Made by a program: the position numbers and the translations under genes | In this document: positions 45,840-55,276 of the stretch, in pieces | Position numbering within the stretch: position 1 is the stretch's first letter | Layout: every line of letters starts with the position of its first letter | Notes under the pieces: generated by a model | What the model was told of the DNA's origin: nothing | The model's input: only the letters and a program-made list of their open reading frames with translations | Databases searched by the model: none | Assembly: GCA_965233675.1 (NCBI GenBank) | Contig: OZ247498.1 | Location: forward strand, 1,736,001-1,800,000 | Source of the DNA: SZUA-309 sp965233675 | GTDB taxonomy: Bacteria > Pseudomonadota > Gammaproteobacteria > Pseudomonadales > Azotimanducaceae | Direction: 5' to 3' | Length of the DNA stretch: 64,000 bases

Positions 45840-48800
45840 TCAGACAGGTTTGACCACGAAGAGCAGATCACCCTGAGTCACCTGCTGACCGGTCGCCATA
45901 TTGATGCGGGTCACTTCGTACTCCCGCTCCGGGTCGTAGAGCAACGCCTCGGAGTTGAAGTCCTCCAGCTTCAGCGGCGTGAAAATCTTCATCGCTTCGA
46001 GCTGGCCGATGGTATCCGTAACCCGGACTCTGGCCCCAACGGTCACATATTCCGGTTCCGTTGGCGTGGGCGTGGTGTAGAAAATGGCTGTCGCCGGGGA
46101 CAGCACCTTCAACTCATCGCTGTCTTCGATCCGGATGGCCTCCATATCGATGCCACCGCTGACTTCGCCTGCGGAAGCATCAATCTCGGCAATCAGGCTT
46201 TCCGTATCCGTGCGGGCAAGGAACTCCGGCAGGTAGCCTGTATCGTAGACCCCCTGGTTGAACACATCGTCGGCGAGCACGCGTTTCAGCAACGGAATGT
46301 TGGTGCTGATTCCCTGAATGGTGATCCGATCCAGATAGGCCATCAGCTTCGCTACCGCTGCATTCCGGTCTGCCGCATGCACGATCACCTGCGCCACCAT
46401 GCTGTCGTAGAAGGGTGAGACGAATTTGCCTTCGCTCACCGTGGCAATGATCTCCACCCCTTCCTCTTCCGGGAAGTCGCAGGCCATTACCTGTCCCGGA
46501 TGGGGGCGGAAACTCAATGCGCCGTCCGCATTGGCCTGTACGCGCTCGGCGTTCACCCGGGCCTCGATGGCATAGCCGTTCTGCGCGGGCTCCAGATGTG
46601 CGATGGACTCACCGGAAGCGATCCGGAACTGCTCGGCAACGATGTCGATGCCGGAAACCCATTCTGTGACCGGATGCTCCACCTGCAACCGGGTGTTCAT
46701 CTCCATGAAGTAAACGGCTTCGTTGGCCACGTCGTAGATGAACTCCACCGTTCCCGCACCCACGTAGCCGACTTCGTCCGCCAGCGCCGCCGTATGCCGG
46801 AACACGGATTCCCGCAGGGCGTCGGGCAGCGTGGTGGAATCCGATTCCTCGAATACTTTCTGCTTGTCCCGCTGCACGCTGCAATCCCGCAGTCCCAGTA
46901 CTTTTGTGTTTCCGTGCGTATCCCGCAGCAGCTGCACTTCAATATGCCGGAGCGCGGTCACGTATTTCTCGAGGTATACGTCGCCATTGCCGAAAGCCGC
47001 TCGTGCTTCGACCGTCACACGCTGAAACAGCTCGTGGAACTCATCCGCCTGCTCCACCACCTGGATGCCCTTGCCGCCACCACCGTGCACGGCTTTGATC
47101 AGCACCGGATAGCCGATGTCTTCGGCCACCCGGGCGGCGCTGTCCACGTCCGTGAGAATACCGTGGCTACCCGGCACCACAGGCACGTTCAGACGCAGCG
47201 CGGTGTTGATGGCATTGGACTTGTTACCCATGGTTTCCATGCTGGAAACCGGCGGACCGATGAAATTGATGCCGTGGCTGCGGATCAGTTCGGCAAAGCC
47301 CGAGTTCTCAGAAAGAAAGCCGATGCCCGGGTGCAGTGAATCCACACCTTCGAGCTCCGCGACCCGGAGCACGCTCATGGCATTCAGATAGCTTTCGTCC
47401 GGCGTATTGCCGCCGATGCAGACGAGCTGATCCGTCTCTCGCAACATGTCGACAGACACAGACTCCATATCCGGATCCGACTGCACGAGCACCACCTGAA
47501 TACCGCGTTTCTGAGCGATACGGATCAGTTTCACCGCCGTACACCCGCGGGCGTGAATCAGCGTCTTCGTGATGGGCCGGATCAGATCGGCATCGGTGTA
47601 GCGAGGCCGATGGGCCAGGACCACCGGGCGTTCCTGGCTGAGCACCCCGGACATGACTCTGGAGACCACGTCTTCCACGGACTCCTGGGCCAGCGGAATG
47701 TCCGGATCGATCTCTCGAAGGCGCTCGTCCAGTTCCGGATGGAACGGATGTTTCACCAGCCCCTGCATGGCACCGGGATCCTGGGAAAGATAGTTGGAAA
47801 GAATCGAATTCAGCGGCAGATTGGACGGCACCACCAGCTGACCCGCGAACGGCATGGCGGTCCCGGAGAAATAGTAGGTCTGCACCAGTGGGTGCGTGAC
47901 GAAACTCGCCTGTGCACCGCCGGTGCAGTCGCCGTAGCCGAAGACGATCACCGGCAGATCGTGGTCGCGAACAAACCGGGTCACGCGATCATTGACGGCT
48001 GCCATGGAGAAGAGCGCACCCGCACCTTCCTTGGTCTGCATACCCCCGGAGGAGATGAAGCAGATCACGGGCAGGTGCTGCTCGGCGCATTCCACGAGCA
48101 GCTTGCAGAACTTCTCGGCACTGGCCATATCGAACGAACCCGCCTGGAAGTCCACGTTGGAAACCAGAATGCCGGCGCGGATCTGACGGTCGCCCACATC
48201 GAAGTCGCCCACACCGGCGATCATGCCGCAGGGCGGATTGTTCTTCGCCAGCGCCTGTTCGATAGACATCCGGAAACCGGGAAAGCTGCGCGGATCAGAG
48301 CTCAGGAGATCGGAATAGTGTTCTTCAAAATCCCGGACGTAGCGGTCGATGAACTTCTGGTAGCCCGTCTGCCTCTGATTCTTGATATCCCGGAGCACGT
48401 TCTGCATCCGGAGATCCCGGTAGGCCATGTTCAGCCGGTTCCAGAAATCTTTGCGCCGGCCAATGTTTTTGGGTGCGATACGCCCCTGATAGTTCTTCCC
48501 TTCCCGTTCGGACTGGATGTAGGAAAGCAGCAGGGATTCGAACAGATGGGTAACCACGACGAACAGCGCATCCGAGAGATGAGGGAAGGCGACCTTCTTC
48601 CACTCCTCCACGGCACGGAAGAAGTCCGTATTCTTGGACATCCGCTGCACCCGCAGATACCAGTTGGTCATCTGCTCGAGGAGCACGGTTTCGCGCACGC
48701 TGGCAGACTCACCTTCCAGATCAGCCCCGCCAAGCGTGACCCCGCTGGCGGCAAACGACATGGTGCTCTGCAGCAGATCTGCCAGGGAGGTTTTCGACAA

Positions 48801-50690
48801 CGCCTGGGTGGCCTGAGCCTCCTCGGCGATACCGTCCAGGTTCGCGATGATCTGGTCATATACCGAATCGAACAGCAGCAGGCTTTCACACTCGCGGATG
48901 AAATCGATTCTGAGTTCATCCTCCACCAGCACGTCGAGCACGGTCATGTCGCTGAAAGCCACCACCGGTCGTGCAGACGCGGCAGGATGGATCAGGCCGC
49001 TGAAACTGCTGGCCAGCTGCGCACGATTGGCGCTGAGCGACCCTTCGCCCGCGCCTGTGAGGCTGGCCCCGGTGATCGCCAGGTTCAGCTCGGCGGTCAA
49101 CTGCGTACGCAGGTACTGATCAGACTTGTCACCGGAATCTCCGGTGTCGGAAAGCAGTTTTCTGCCTTCGTGAGAAAAATTCTCGCGCAGCACGGAGCGC
49201 AGGTCCGACCCATGGATGGCGTCGAGCAGGAGCCGCGGGTCGACGATATCGCTGAGCTGCAGAATCTGGCGGATGTCTTCCGGGTGGGCCAGGTATTCCT
49301 TCAGGGCGCGCAGATTGCCGACCGCTTCCGCCTTCCAGCGGTTGTAGAGGAAGGTGCCAACGCTCGACAGCAGCGTTGCCCGCGCTTCCTCGTAGTTCTT
49401 CTTCGGCTCACCGAACAGCAGTTGCGCGATCCGCCCGCGTTCGTCGTGGACGGCCTGTTTCTTCTCGTTGTAGTTCTTCCAGGCTTTCGAGAGTGCATCG
49501 TCGTAGACCACCCGATCGGGATCCTGAAGCCACTTGAGAAACGTCTGCCGGCGCTCCAGTTCGGCGCGCTTGTCGAGCTCGCCCTTGGGCAACTCCTGAG
49601 TGGAGAGTCGCCCGTACTGGGAAGTTGTCGTCGCCTTGATCCGCTGCCGCACCTTCAGATAGCGCAGGTATCGGAAGGCGACCCCGAAGACATTCAGATA
49701 TTCGGTCGGATTGCGGGACGTCTTGAGCGCCGCACTCGTCTGCACTCGCTGCAGGTTCTCGGAGGGATTCAGAAACCGCTGCAGGCTCTGCCGGTAGTGC
49801 TCGATGATATAGGGGTTGTTGGCGACGAATTCCTGACAGCTCATCTCCACCCGGGAAATCCCGGCAACGATGGCTGAACGCAGGTTGGCAACGTCATTGT
49901 CCGACGGCGAATAGTCGATCACCCCGTCGATGTTGCCCTGCTCGTAGAGTTCGTACGCGCCCAGACCGACGTACTTCGCACATTCCTGCCAGGAGAGATT
50001 CAGACGCCTGGCGATGCTCGCCAGAGACTTCGGCTGGATGGTGCTGAAGACGCTGTCCCGCAGTGCCAGGATCATGTTGCTGGCTGCCAGTGGAATCGCA
50101 CCACCGGAGTAGCCGAGCCCGTAGACGATCCCCACGTTCGGTACGTCCACGTTGCTCGCTTCGGCAATCAGGCGCGAGATGCTGTGCGCCTGGTTATCCC
50201 GATTCGCTTCTTCTTTGGCATCGGCGCCGGGGGTGTCCATGAGCGTGACGATGGGAATTGCGCGCCGGGAATACTGACGCATCCGATCGGCTGCCCGGCG
50301 GTGATGTGCCGGCCCCCACTCGCCGTTCCGATAGGAACGGTCCTGGGCGATGAACCCCACGTCCCGCGGTTCACCGGCGAAGTCCATCTCCACCACCGCC
50401 GCATAGAAAGAGCCATCGGCCACTTCATCGCTCACCCGACCGAGCTGGCGGATCACTTCCGGCGCCGGGGTCCGGCCGGGGTCTTCCGCTGCCGCGACCA
50501 CTGCTTCGATGTAGGAATCGACGTCCAGGCGGCCGAGATGCTCCACCCGCCGGTAGATTTCCTGCTTGCCCAGACAGCCCGGCAGCAGTTCGTCACTTGC
50601 CGTACTCGGAAAGAGGGAAAAATCCTTGGCCAGACTCTCTGCGATCAGGTAGAGCCTGTCCCCTTCTTGAAGCTGCTTATCCACTGGCAA
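45840..50690 (-). CDS. Single-chain acyl-CoA carboxylase: CT-alpha, CT-beta, biotin carboxylase and biotinyl domains
   Basis: This 1616-residue protein carries all parts of a biotin-dependent acyl-CoA carboxylase. About residues 110-290 resemble the AccA half of carboxyltransferase (LMDTPGADAKEEANRDNQ, GLGYSGGAIPLAASN). About 820-1020 resemble the AccD half (ICFISSGGMQTKEGAGALF, GYGDCTGGAQASF) but without the AccD zinc ribbon. About 1035-1480 are biotin carboxylase (KAVHGGGGKGIQVV, LGLRDCSVQRDKQKV, MEMNTRLQVEHPVTEWV). The C-terminal biotinyl domain has EAMK with Lys1568. Residues of about 300-815 match nothing I know. The start is probably TTG 50690 or GTG 50684; no clear ribosome-binding site is seen. 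It likely carboxylates acetyl-CoA or a longer acyl-CoA. Confidence 0.9.
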   Translation of the reverse strand: MPVDKQLQEGDRLYLIAESLAKDFSLFPSTASDELLPGCLGKQEIYRRVEHLGRLDVDSYIEAVVAAAEDPGRTPAPEVIRQLGRVSDEVADGSFYAAVVEMDFAGEPRDVGFIAQDRSYRNGEWGPAHHRRAADRMRQYSRRAIPIVTLMDTPGADAKEEANRDNQAHSISRLIAEASNVDVPNVGIVYGLGYSGGAIPLAASNMILALRDSVFSTIQPKSLASIARRLNLSWQECAKYVGLGAYELYEQGNIDGVIDYSPSDNDVANLRSAIVAGISRVEMSCQEFVANNPYIIEHYRQSLQRFLNPSENLQRVQTSAALKTSRNPTEYLNVFGVAFRYLRYLKVRQRIKATTTSQYGRLSTQELPKGELDKRAELERRQTFLKWLQDPDRVVYDDALSKAWKNYNEKKQAVHDERGRIAQLLFGEPKKNYEEARATLLSSVGTFLYNRWKAEAVGNLRALKEYLAHPEDIRQILQLSDIVDPRLLLDAIHGSDLRSVLRENFSHEGRKLLSDTGDSGDKSDQYLRTQLTAELNLAITGASLTGAGEGSLSANRAQLASSFSGLIHPAASARPVVAFSDMTVLDVLVEDELRIDFIRECESLLLFDSVYDQIIANLDGIAEEAQATQALSKTSLADLLQSTMSFAASGVTLGGADLEGESASVRETVLLEQMTNWYLRVQRMSKNTDFFRAVEEWKKVAFPHLSDALFVVVTHLFESLLLSYIQSEREGKNYQGRIAPKNIGRRKDFWNRLNMAYRDLRMQNVLRDIKNQRQTGYQKFIDRYVRDFEEHYSDLLSSDPRSFPGFRMSIEQALAKNNPPCGMIAGVGDFDVGDRQIRAGILVSNVDFQAGSFDMASAEKFCKLLVECAEQHLPVICFISSGGMQTKEGAGALFSMAAVNDRVTRFVRDHDLPVIVFGYGDCTGGAQASFVTHPLVQTYYFSGTAMPFAGQLVVPSNLPLNSILSNYLSQDPGAMQGLVKHPFHPELDERLREIDPDIPLAQESVEDVVSRVMSGVLSQERPVVLAHRPRYTDADLIRPITKTLIHARGCTAVKLIRIAQKRGIQVVLVQSDPDMESVSVDMLRETDQLVCIGGNTPDESYLNAMSVLRVAELEGVDSLHPGIGFLSENSGFAELIRSHGINFIGPPVSSMETMGNKSNAINTALRLNVPVVPGSHGILTDVDSAARVAEDIGYPVLIKAVHGGGGKGIQVVEQADEFHELFQRVTVEARAAFGNGDVYLEKYVTALRHIEVQLLRDTHGNTKVLGLRDCSVQRDKQKVFEESDSTTLPDALRESVFRHTAALADEVGYVGAGTVEFIYDVANEAVYFMEMNTRLQVEHPVTEWVSGIDIVAEQFRIASGESIAHLEPAQNGYAIEARVNAERVQANADGALSFRPHPGQVMACDFPEEEGVEIIATVSEGKFVSPFYDSMVAQVIVHAADRNAAVAKLMAYLDRITIQGISTNIPLLKRVLADDVFNQGVYDTGYLPEFLARTDTESLIAEIDASAGEVSGGIDMEAIRIEDSDELKVLSPATAIFYTTPTPTEPEYVTVGARVRVTDTIGQLEAMKIFTPLKLEDFNSEALLYDPEREYEVTRINMATGQQVTQGDLLFVVKPV

Positions 50691-50822
50691 GACTACGGGT
50701 TAAAATTCGCCGGTACTCTAGCCACTTGCCTCTACGAAGGCAATGCAGAAGCGGCCAGAAACCAGTCAGAAGCTCACGCTAAGTCTCGGATAAATAAACA
50801 AAATATCGGAATAAAACTCGCC

Positions 50823-51326
50823 ATGACAGCTCTCAATTGCGCCGTACTCACCATTTCCGACAGCAGAACGTTGACCGAAGACACGTCCGGCGCCCTGCTC
50901 GCCGAGTTCATCAGTGAAGACGGGCATACCCTTGCCGACCGCAAGCTGGTCCGGGATGACGTGTATCAGGTCCGGGCGGCGGTCTCGGCCTGGATCGCGG
51001 ATTCGGAGGTTCAGGTCGTGGTCACCACCGGCGGAACCGGGTTCACCGGCCGGGACAGCACGCCGGAGGCGCTGGCGCCGCTGTTCGATAAGACCATCGA
51101 TGGATTCGGCGAGCTGTTCAGACAGGTCTCCTATGAGGAAATCGGCGCGTCCACCATTCAATCCCGCTGTGTTGGCGGCCTGGCGAATGCCACTCTGATC
51201 TTCGCCCTGCCGGGTTCCGGCAATGCGGTCCGAACCGGCTGGGAGAAGATTCTCCGCCCCCAGCTCGATATCAATACCCGCCCCTGCAACTTCGTCGAGC
51301 TGATTCCCCGCCTGCTCGAGCGTTGA
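50823..51326 (+). CDS. moaB: Molybdenum cofactor biosynthesis protein MoaB
   Basis: The 167-residue MogA/MoaB-fold protein has CAVLTISDSRTLTEDTSG, VVVTTGGTGFTGRDSTPEA and STIQSRCVGGLANATLIFALPGS, all typical of MoaB, which adenylylates molybdopterin or binds it. It is divergent from the large carboxylase gene. The ATG at 50823 is chosen from similarity; the frame is open further upstream but enters the carboxylase gene antisense. A molybdoenzyme, MsrP, is encoded at 59.8-60.7 kb. Confidence 0.95.
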   Translation: MTALNCAVLTISDSRTLTEDTSGALLAEFISEDGHTLADRKLVRDDVYQVRAAVSAWIADSEVQVVVTTGGTGFTGRDSTPEALAPLFDKTIDGFGELFRQVSYEEIGASTIQSRCVGGLANATLIFALPGSGNAVRTGWEKILRPQLDINTRPCNFVELIPRLLER

Positions 51327-51335
51327 TGAGACAGC

Positions 51336-51370
51336 GTTCTCGATTGGAGAGAACCGGCGCCTGCCGGCGC
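51336..51370 (+). terminator. Two adjacent hairpins after moaB
   Basis: GTTCTC/GAGAAC (51336-51341 and 51349-51354) and GCGCC/GGCGC (51357-51361 and 51366-51370) form two stems soon after the moaB stop. There is no T-run, so factor-independent termination is not assured. They separate moaB from the promoter of the next genes. Confidence 0.35.
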
Positions 51371-51381
51371 GGGACTCGGGC

Positions 51382-51411
51382 CTGACACAGCGAGCCGCCG
51401 GCGGTTAGAAT
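51382..51411 (+). promoter_or_regulatory. Predicted sigma70-type promoter of the thiolase-fabY pair
   Basis: CTGACA (51382-51387) and TAGAAT (51406-51411) have an 18-bp spacer; each matches 5 of 6 consensus bases. Transcription would begin near 51418, leaving a leader of about 29 nt before the GTG at 51447. It is among the best promoter matches in the window. Confidence 0.6.
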
Positions 51412-51446
51412 GGCCCGCTGAAAGTTCAACAGATGAGACCCTGCCG

Positions 51447-52616
51447 GTGAGTGACAACGTCTACGTTCTGGGCGCTGCCCGGACGCCTATCGGCTCCTTC
51501 CAGGGAGCCCTCAGCAGCCTGAGCGCGCCTGACCTCGGAGCCCATGCAATCAATGCCGCACTGGCCGGCGCCGGCCGGACGGGGGACTCGGTCAACGAAG
51601 TGATCATGGGGAACGTGATCAGCGCCGGTCTCAAGCAGGCACCCGCCCGCCAGGCCATGCGCACCGCGGGCCTGCCCGACAGCGTTCATGCCCTCACCGT
51701 CAACAAGGTCTGTGGTTCCGGAATGAAAGCCACCATGCTGGCGCACGACCTGATCAAGGCAGGCAGCGCGGAAGTCGTGGTCAGCGGAGGCATGGAAAGT
51801 ATGACCAACGCACCCTATCTGCTCACCAAAGCCCGGGCCGGGCAGCGGATGGGACACGGTCAGATGTTCGACAGCATGTTCACCGATGGACTCGAAGACG
51901 CGGAGACCGGCGGCGCCATGGGCGCGTTCGCACAGTCTACGGCGGATGAATATCAGCTCACCCGGGAAGCCATGGATGCCTATGCCATCCAGTCGCTCGA
52001 GCGGGCCCGGGCCGCCATCGCCAGTGGCGAGTTGAACGATGAGATCGCGGCCATCGAAGTGGCCGGCAACAGGATCGGCGATGATGAGCAGCCCGGCCGG
52101 GCCCGACCGGAAAAGATTCCGGGCCTGCGACCGGCCTTCAAGGCGGACGGCACCATCACCGCCGCCAATTCCAGTTCCATCTCAGACGGTGCCTCAGCCC
52201 TCGTTCTCTGCGGGGAAGCAGCGTTGAATGGCGCCACACCCATGGCCCGTATCATCGGTCACTCGACCCATTCCCAGCACCCGAGCGAGTTCACCATCGC
52301 GCCCGTCGGCGCCATTTCCGGACTCATGGAAAAGATAGGCTGGACGGCGGACGATGTGGACCTGTTCGAGATCAATGAAGCATTCGCCATGGTGACCATG
52401 CTCGCGATCTCGGAACTGAAACTCGATCCGGAACGGGTCAACGTCTATGGCGGCGCCTGTGCCCAGGGCCACCCGATCGGCTCCACCGGCGCCAGGCTCA
52501 TCGTCACCCTCGCCCACGCCATGCAGAGAATGGACCTCAAGCGCGGCATCGCCGCGCTCTGTATCGGCGGTGGCGAAGCAACCGCCATTGCCCTGTCACG
52601 CGAACCAAACGCATGA
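51447..52616 (+). CDS. Acetyl-CoA C-acyltransferase (thiolase)
   Basis: A 389-residue classical thiolase, GTG start. The nucleophile is Cys89 in VNKVCGSGMKA; the second-half motifs are NEAFAMVTM, GGACAQGHPIGSTGAR (His342) and GIAALCIGGGEA (Cys372), the general base. Length and motifs fit a biosynthetic acetoacetyl-CoA thiolase. Its stop overlaps the fabY start by 4 nt (ATGA), so the two are translated together. A role in supplying or removing acetoacetyl-CoA around fatty-acid initiation is inference. Confidence 0.94.
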   Translation: MSDNVYVLGAARTPIGSFQGALSSLSAPDLGAHAINAALAGAGRTGDSVNEVIMGNVISAGLKQAPARQAMRTAGLPDSVHALTVNKVCGSGMKATMLAHDLIKAGSAEVVVSGGMESMTNAPYLLTKARAGQRMGHGQMFDSMFTDGLEDAETGGAMGAFAQSTADEYQLTREAMDAYAIQSLERARAAIASGELNDEIAAIEVAGNRIGDDEQPGRARPEKIPGLRPAFKADGTITAANSSSISDGASALVLCGEAALNGATPMARIIGHSTHSQHPSEFTIAPVGAISGLMEKIGWTADDVDLFEINEAFAMVTMLAISELKLDPERVNVYGGACAQGHPIGSTGARLIVTLAHAMQRMDLKRGIAALCIGGGEATAIALSREPNA

Positions 52617-54469
52617 AACGTCTGCCTGTCATTGTCGGTCTCGGCGGTATTAACCCGGCCGGCCGGGTCTCTTTTCACCATGCCTACCGGCGGATGGTGG
52701 TCGACGCCCTCGACCAGCGCCTTCAGGCACGCACCTACCAGAGTCTTGCCACCCTCATGGGACTTGAGGACCCGGCTCAGGAGGACGTCCGCGCACACAT
52801 TCGAGAGCACACGCTGATCCGACGCATCGAGCTGTTCGATCCGGACCGGGTCTATGTGCATCGGGCCGCACGCCTGCACCACGCGGAAGACCAGACCCCA
52901 TTCACGTTCGTCATGAGCAGGCGCTACCTGCCCGAGACAGTGCCGACGGACTGGGAAGTGGATGTGGTGAATGAATCCGAGGTTCGGATCACGGTACCCG
53001 ATCGGCTCGACGTCCTGCTCCCGGACAATCGGAGCTCACGGGTCAGCAGCGCCGGCCAGATTCCAACCGGTTTCAACCCCGGTGACCGCTACCAGTCCAG
53101 AAATCATCCGCGGGGATTGCAGCTCACCATCTTCGGCGCTTCCGATACCGTGCGCTCCACGGGACTGGACATCGATCATCTGAAGCAGCTGGTTCCGCCG
53201 GATCAGTTCGCCGTCTATTCCGGTTCTGCCATGGGGCAACTGGACAACGATGGCTATGGCGGCGTCTTTCAGAACCCCCTGCTCGGCCGCCGGCCCACCT
53301 CGAAGAACGTTCCGCTGGGTTTGAACGAAATGCCCGGCGATTTCGTCAATGCCTATGTACTCGGCAGCGCCGGCGGTGCCGCCGGCATCATCGGTGCCTG
53401 CGCCACCTTCCTCTACAACGTGCGGGCCGGCTGCGAAGAAATCGTTTCAGGCCGCAAACGGGTGGTGCTGGTGGGTAATGCTGAAGCACCCATCGTCCCG
53501 GAAGTGATCGAAGGCTATCGGACCATGGGTGCCCTCATGGAAGACGAGCAGATCATGAGTCTGGACAACAGCGAGACACCGGATTACAGCCGGGCCTGCC
53601 GGCCGTTTTCCTCCAACGGCGGTTTCACCGTGGCAGAAAGTGCCGTCTACACCATGATCATGGACGACGAGCTGGCCATGGAACTCGGCGCCCGGGTGCT
53701 CGGTTCCGTACCCGGCGTTTTCGTGAACGCCGACGGCTTCAAAAAATCCATTCCGGGCCCGGGCATCGGCAACTATCTGACCGTCGGTAAAGCCATGGGT
53801 CTGGCGAAGGCCATTCTTGGTGAGGAGGGTCTCAAGCGCCGCACTCACATGCAGGCCCACGGCACCGGTACGCCGCAGAACCGGGTCACCGAGTCTCACA
53901 TTCTGAACGAACTCGCCCGGATCAACGGCATCGAATCCCTGCCGGTGGCCGCCATCAAAGCCTATGTCGGCCATTCCATGGCACCGGCCGGCGGTGATCA
54001 GCTGGCAGCCGTGCTCGGCACCTGGGCGCATGGCCTGCTGCCCGGCATCTCCACCATCGACCACATCGCCGACGACGTACACCACGAGCATCTGAACCTC
54101 CCGATTGCACACCAGGCTCTGGAGTCTGACCAGCTGGATGCGGCGTTCATCAATTCCAAAGGCTTTGGCGGCAACAACGCCACCGGCCTGATCCTTTCTC
54201 CCGGGTTCACGGAACAGATGCTGGAGCGACGCTGGGGGAAAGAGAAGCTGCTCGAGTGGCGGCGGCGGAACGAAGCCGTGAACGAGCAGGCGATGGCCTA
54301 TGACGAGATAGCCGACGATCCGGAAACCAAGGCCATCTACCGCTTCGGCCAGGGCGTGGTTGAAGGGGCGGATCTGACGATCAGCAAAAAAGAGATCCGC
54401 ATCCCCGGCTTCGGGCAGCCTGTCCGCCTGGATCTGGAAAATCCCTGGCCGGATATGACGGACGACTGA
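52613..54469 (+). CDS. fabY: Beta-ketoacyl synthase of the FabY type
   Basis: FabY of Pseudomonas aeruginosa condenses acetyl-CoA with malonyl-ACP to start fatty-acid synthesis; it is about 634 residues. This 618-residue protein has the same size class and a ketosynthase triad: Cys263 in GACATF, His416 in AHGTGTPQN and His454 in YVGHSMAPAGG. It is much longer than FabB/FabF because of N-terminal and C-terminal extensions. It is coupled to a thiolase gene and lies about 2 kb from the predicted acyl-CoA carboxylase, a possible malonyl-CoA source. The FabY name rests on size and motifs recalled, not on a search. Confidence 0.82.
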   Translation: MKRLPVIVGLGGINPAGRVSFHHAYRRMVVDALDQRLQARTYQSLATLMGLEDPAQEDVRAHIREHTLIRRIELFDPDRVYVHRAARLHHAEDQTPFTFVMSRRYLPETVPTDWEVDVVNESEVRITVPDRLDVLLPDNRSSRVSSAGQIPTGFNPGDRYQSRNHPRGLQLTIFGASDTVRSTGLDIDHLKQLVPPDQFAVYSGSAMGQLDNDGYGGVFQNPLLGRRPTSKNVPLGLNEMPGDFVNAYVLGSAGGAAGIIGACATFLYNVRAGCEEIVSGRKRVVLVGNAEAPIVPEVIEGYRTMGALMEDEQIMSLDNSETPDYSRACRPFSSNGGFTVAESAVYTMIMDDELAMELGARVLGSVPGVFVNADGFKKSIPGPGIGNYLTVGKAMGLAKAILGEEGLKRRTHMQAHGTGTPQNRVTESHILNELARINGIESLPVAAIKAYVGHSMAPAGGDQLAAVLGTWAHGLLPGISTIDHIADDVHHEHLNLPIAHQALESDQLDAAFINSKGFGGNNATGLILSPGFTEQMLERRWGKEKLLEWRRRNEAVNEQAMAYDEIADDPETKAIYRFGQGVVEGADLTISKKEIRIPGFGQPVRLDLENPWPDMTDD

Positions 54470-54514
54470 ATTCGGAGCGCCGCATCCGCCCGGTGGCTGC
54501 GGTCCGAAGATGCG

Positions 54515-55276
54515 TCAGTGCAGGGTGTCCTGCCGGTCTCCCAGCTCCGAGAGCCGGCGTTCCGCCATGGCAGCCACCGCATCATCCTGACCACCCAGCG
54601 CCACAGCCTGAGCAAACGCCGAGCGCGCGCCGTCAACGGAACCCAGCCGCAACCAGTACTCGCCCTGCTCAAAATACAAGGTCGAGCTGCCCGGCAGGAT
54701 CTGCTGCTGACAGTCGACCATTTCCAATGCCCGGTGATATTCCGCTCGCGAGACGAAGTGGTATTTGAGGTTGTTGAACATCCGCAGGAGGATGTCGGAC
54801 GGTCGGGCCCGGGCAAAGGGATTGCCGGATCTCGCGTCCTCGGGCAGCGAAGACAGACAGTCCGCCTCACTGCGCGTCACCATCTGAAAGGGATCGACCA
54901 GCGCCTGTCCGACCTGAACAAGGAAGTGACCCGGAAAATTGATGCCACAGGCGGTCTGACCGGACACTTCCGCCACATGGGCGATCAGGGCCGCCAGGGC
55001 GATGGGCAAACCCGCGCGGGTTTCCAGAAGGGTATCGATCCGACTGCCCTGCACCACATCCACCGGTGATCGACCGCCGAACCCTTCTTCCTGCAGAAAG
55101 GACCAGGGCGTGCGCCGGTCGTCGTAGCGTTCGGTCAGCGCATCGAGAGCGCGCAGGGTTCCGGCCCGGTCGAACTGCTCGCTGATGCAGTCATTCACAG
55201 CCAGCGCGGCCGCCATGAAGGTGGTGCCTTCATCATCCGCCAGGGCGGACAGACCGAGCAGCGCCTGCTCCCGCAT
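54515..55276 (-). CDS. SirB1-like protein with transglutaminase-like and TPR regions
   Basis: The 253-residue protein has a SirB1-type region: RRTPWSFLQEEGFGG, the GLPIALAALIAHVAE stretch and INFPGHFLVQ, followed by a C-terminal TPR-like part (YFEQGEYWLRLGSVDGARSAFAQAV). The family is found next to prmC/prfA in E. coli and its exact function is not known. Here it follows prfC with a 1-nt overlap, so it stays linked to a translation-termination gene. No signal peptide is seen. Confidence 0.85.
   Translation of the reverse strand: MREQALLGLSALADDEGTTFMAAALAVNDCISEQFDRAGTLRALDALTERYDDRRTPWSFLQEEGFGGRSPVDVVQGSRIDTLLETRAGLPIALAALIAHVAEVSGQTACGINFPGHFLVQVGQALVDPFQMVTRSEADCLSSLPEDARSGNPFARARPSDILLRMFNNLKYHFVSRAEYHRALEMVDCQQQILPGSSTLYFEQGEYWLRLGSVDGARSAFAQAVALGGQDDAVAAMAERRLSELGDRQDTLH

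Noticed and set aside
47553..49877. A 774-codon open frame on the plus strand inside the large carboxylase gene
   Set aside because: The minus-strand frame has clear carboxyltransferase and biotin carboxylase motifs; the antisense product is His/Arg/Gln-rich without recognisable domains.
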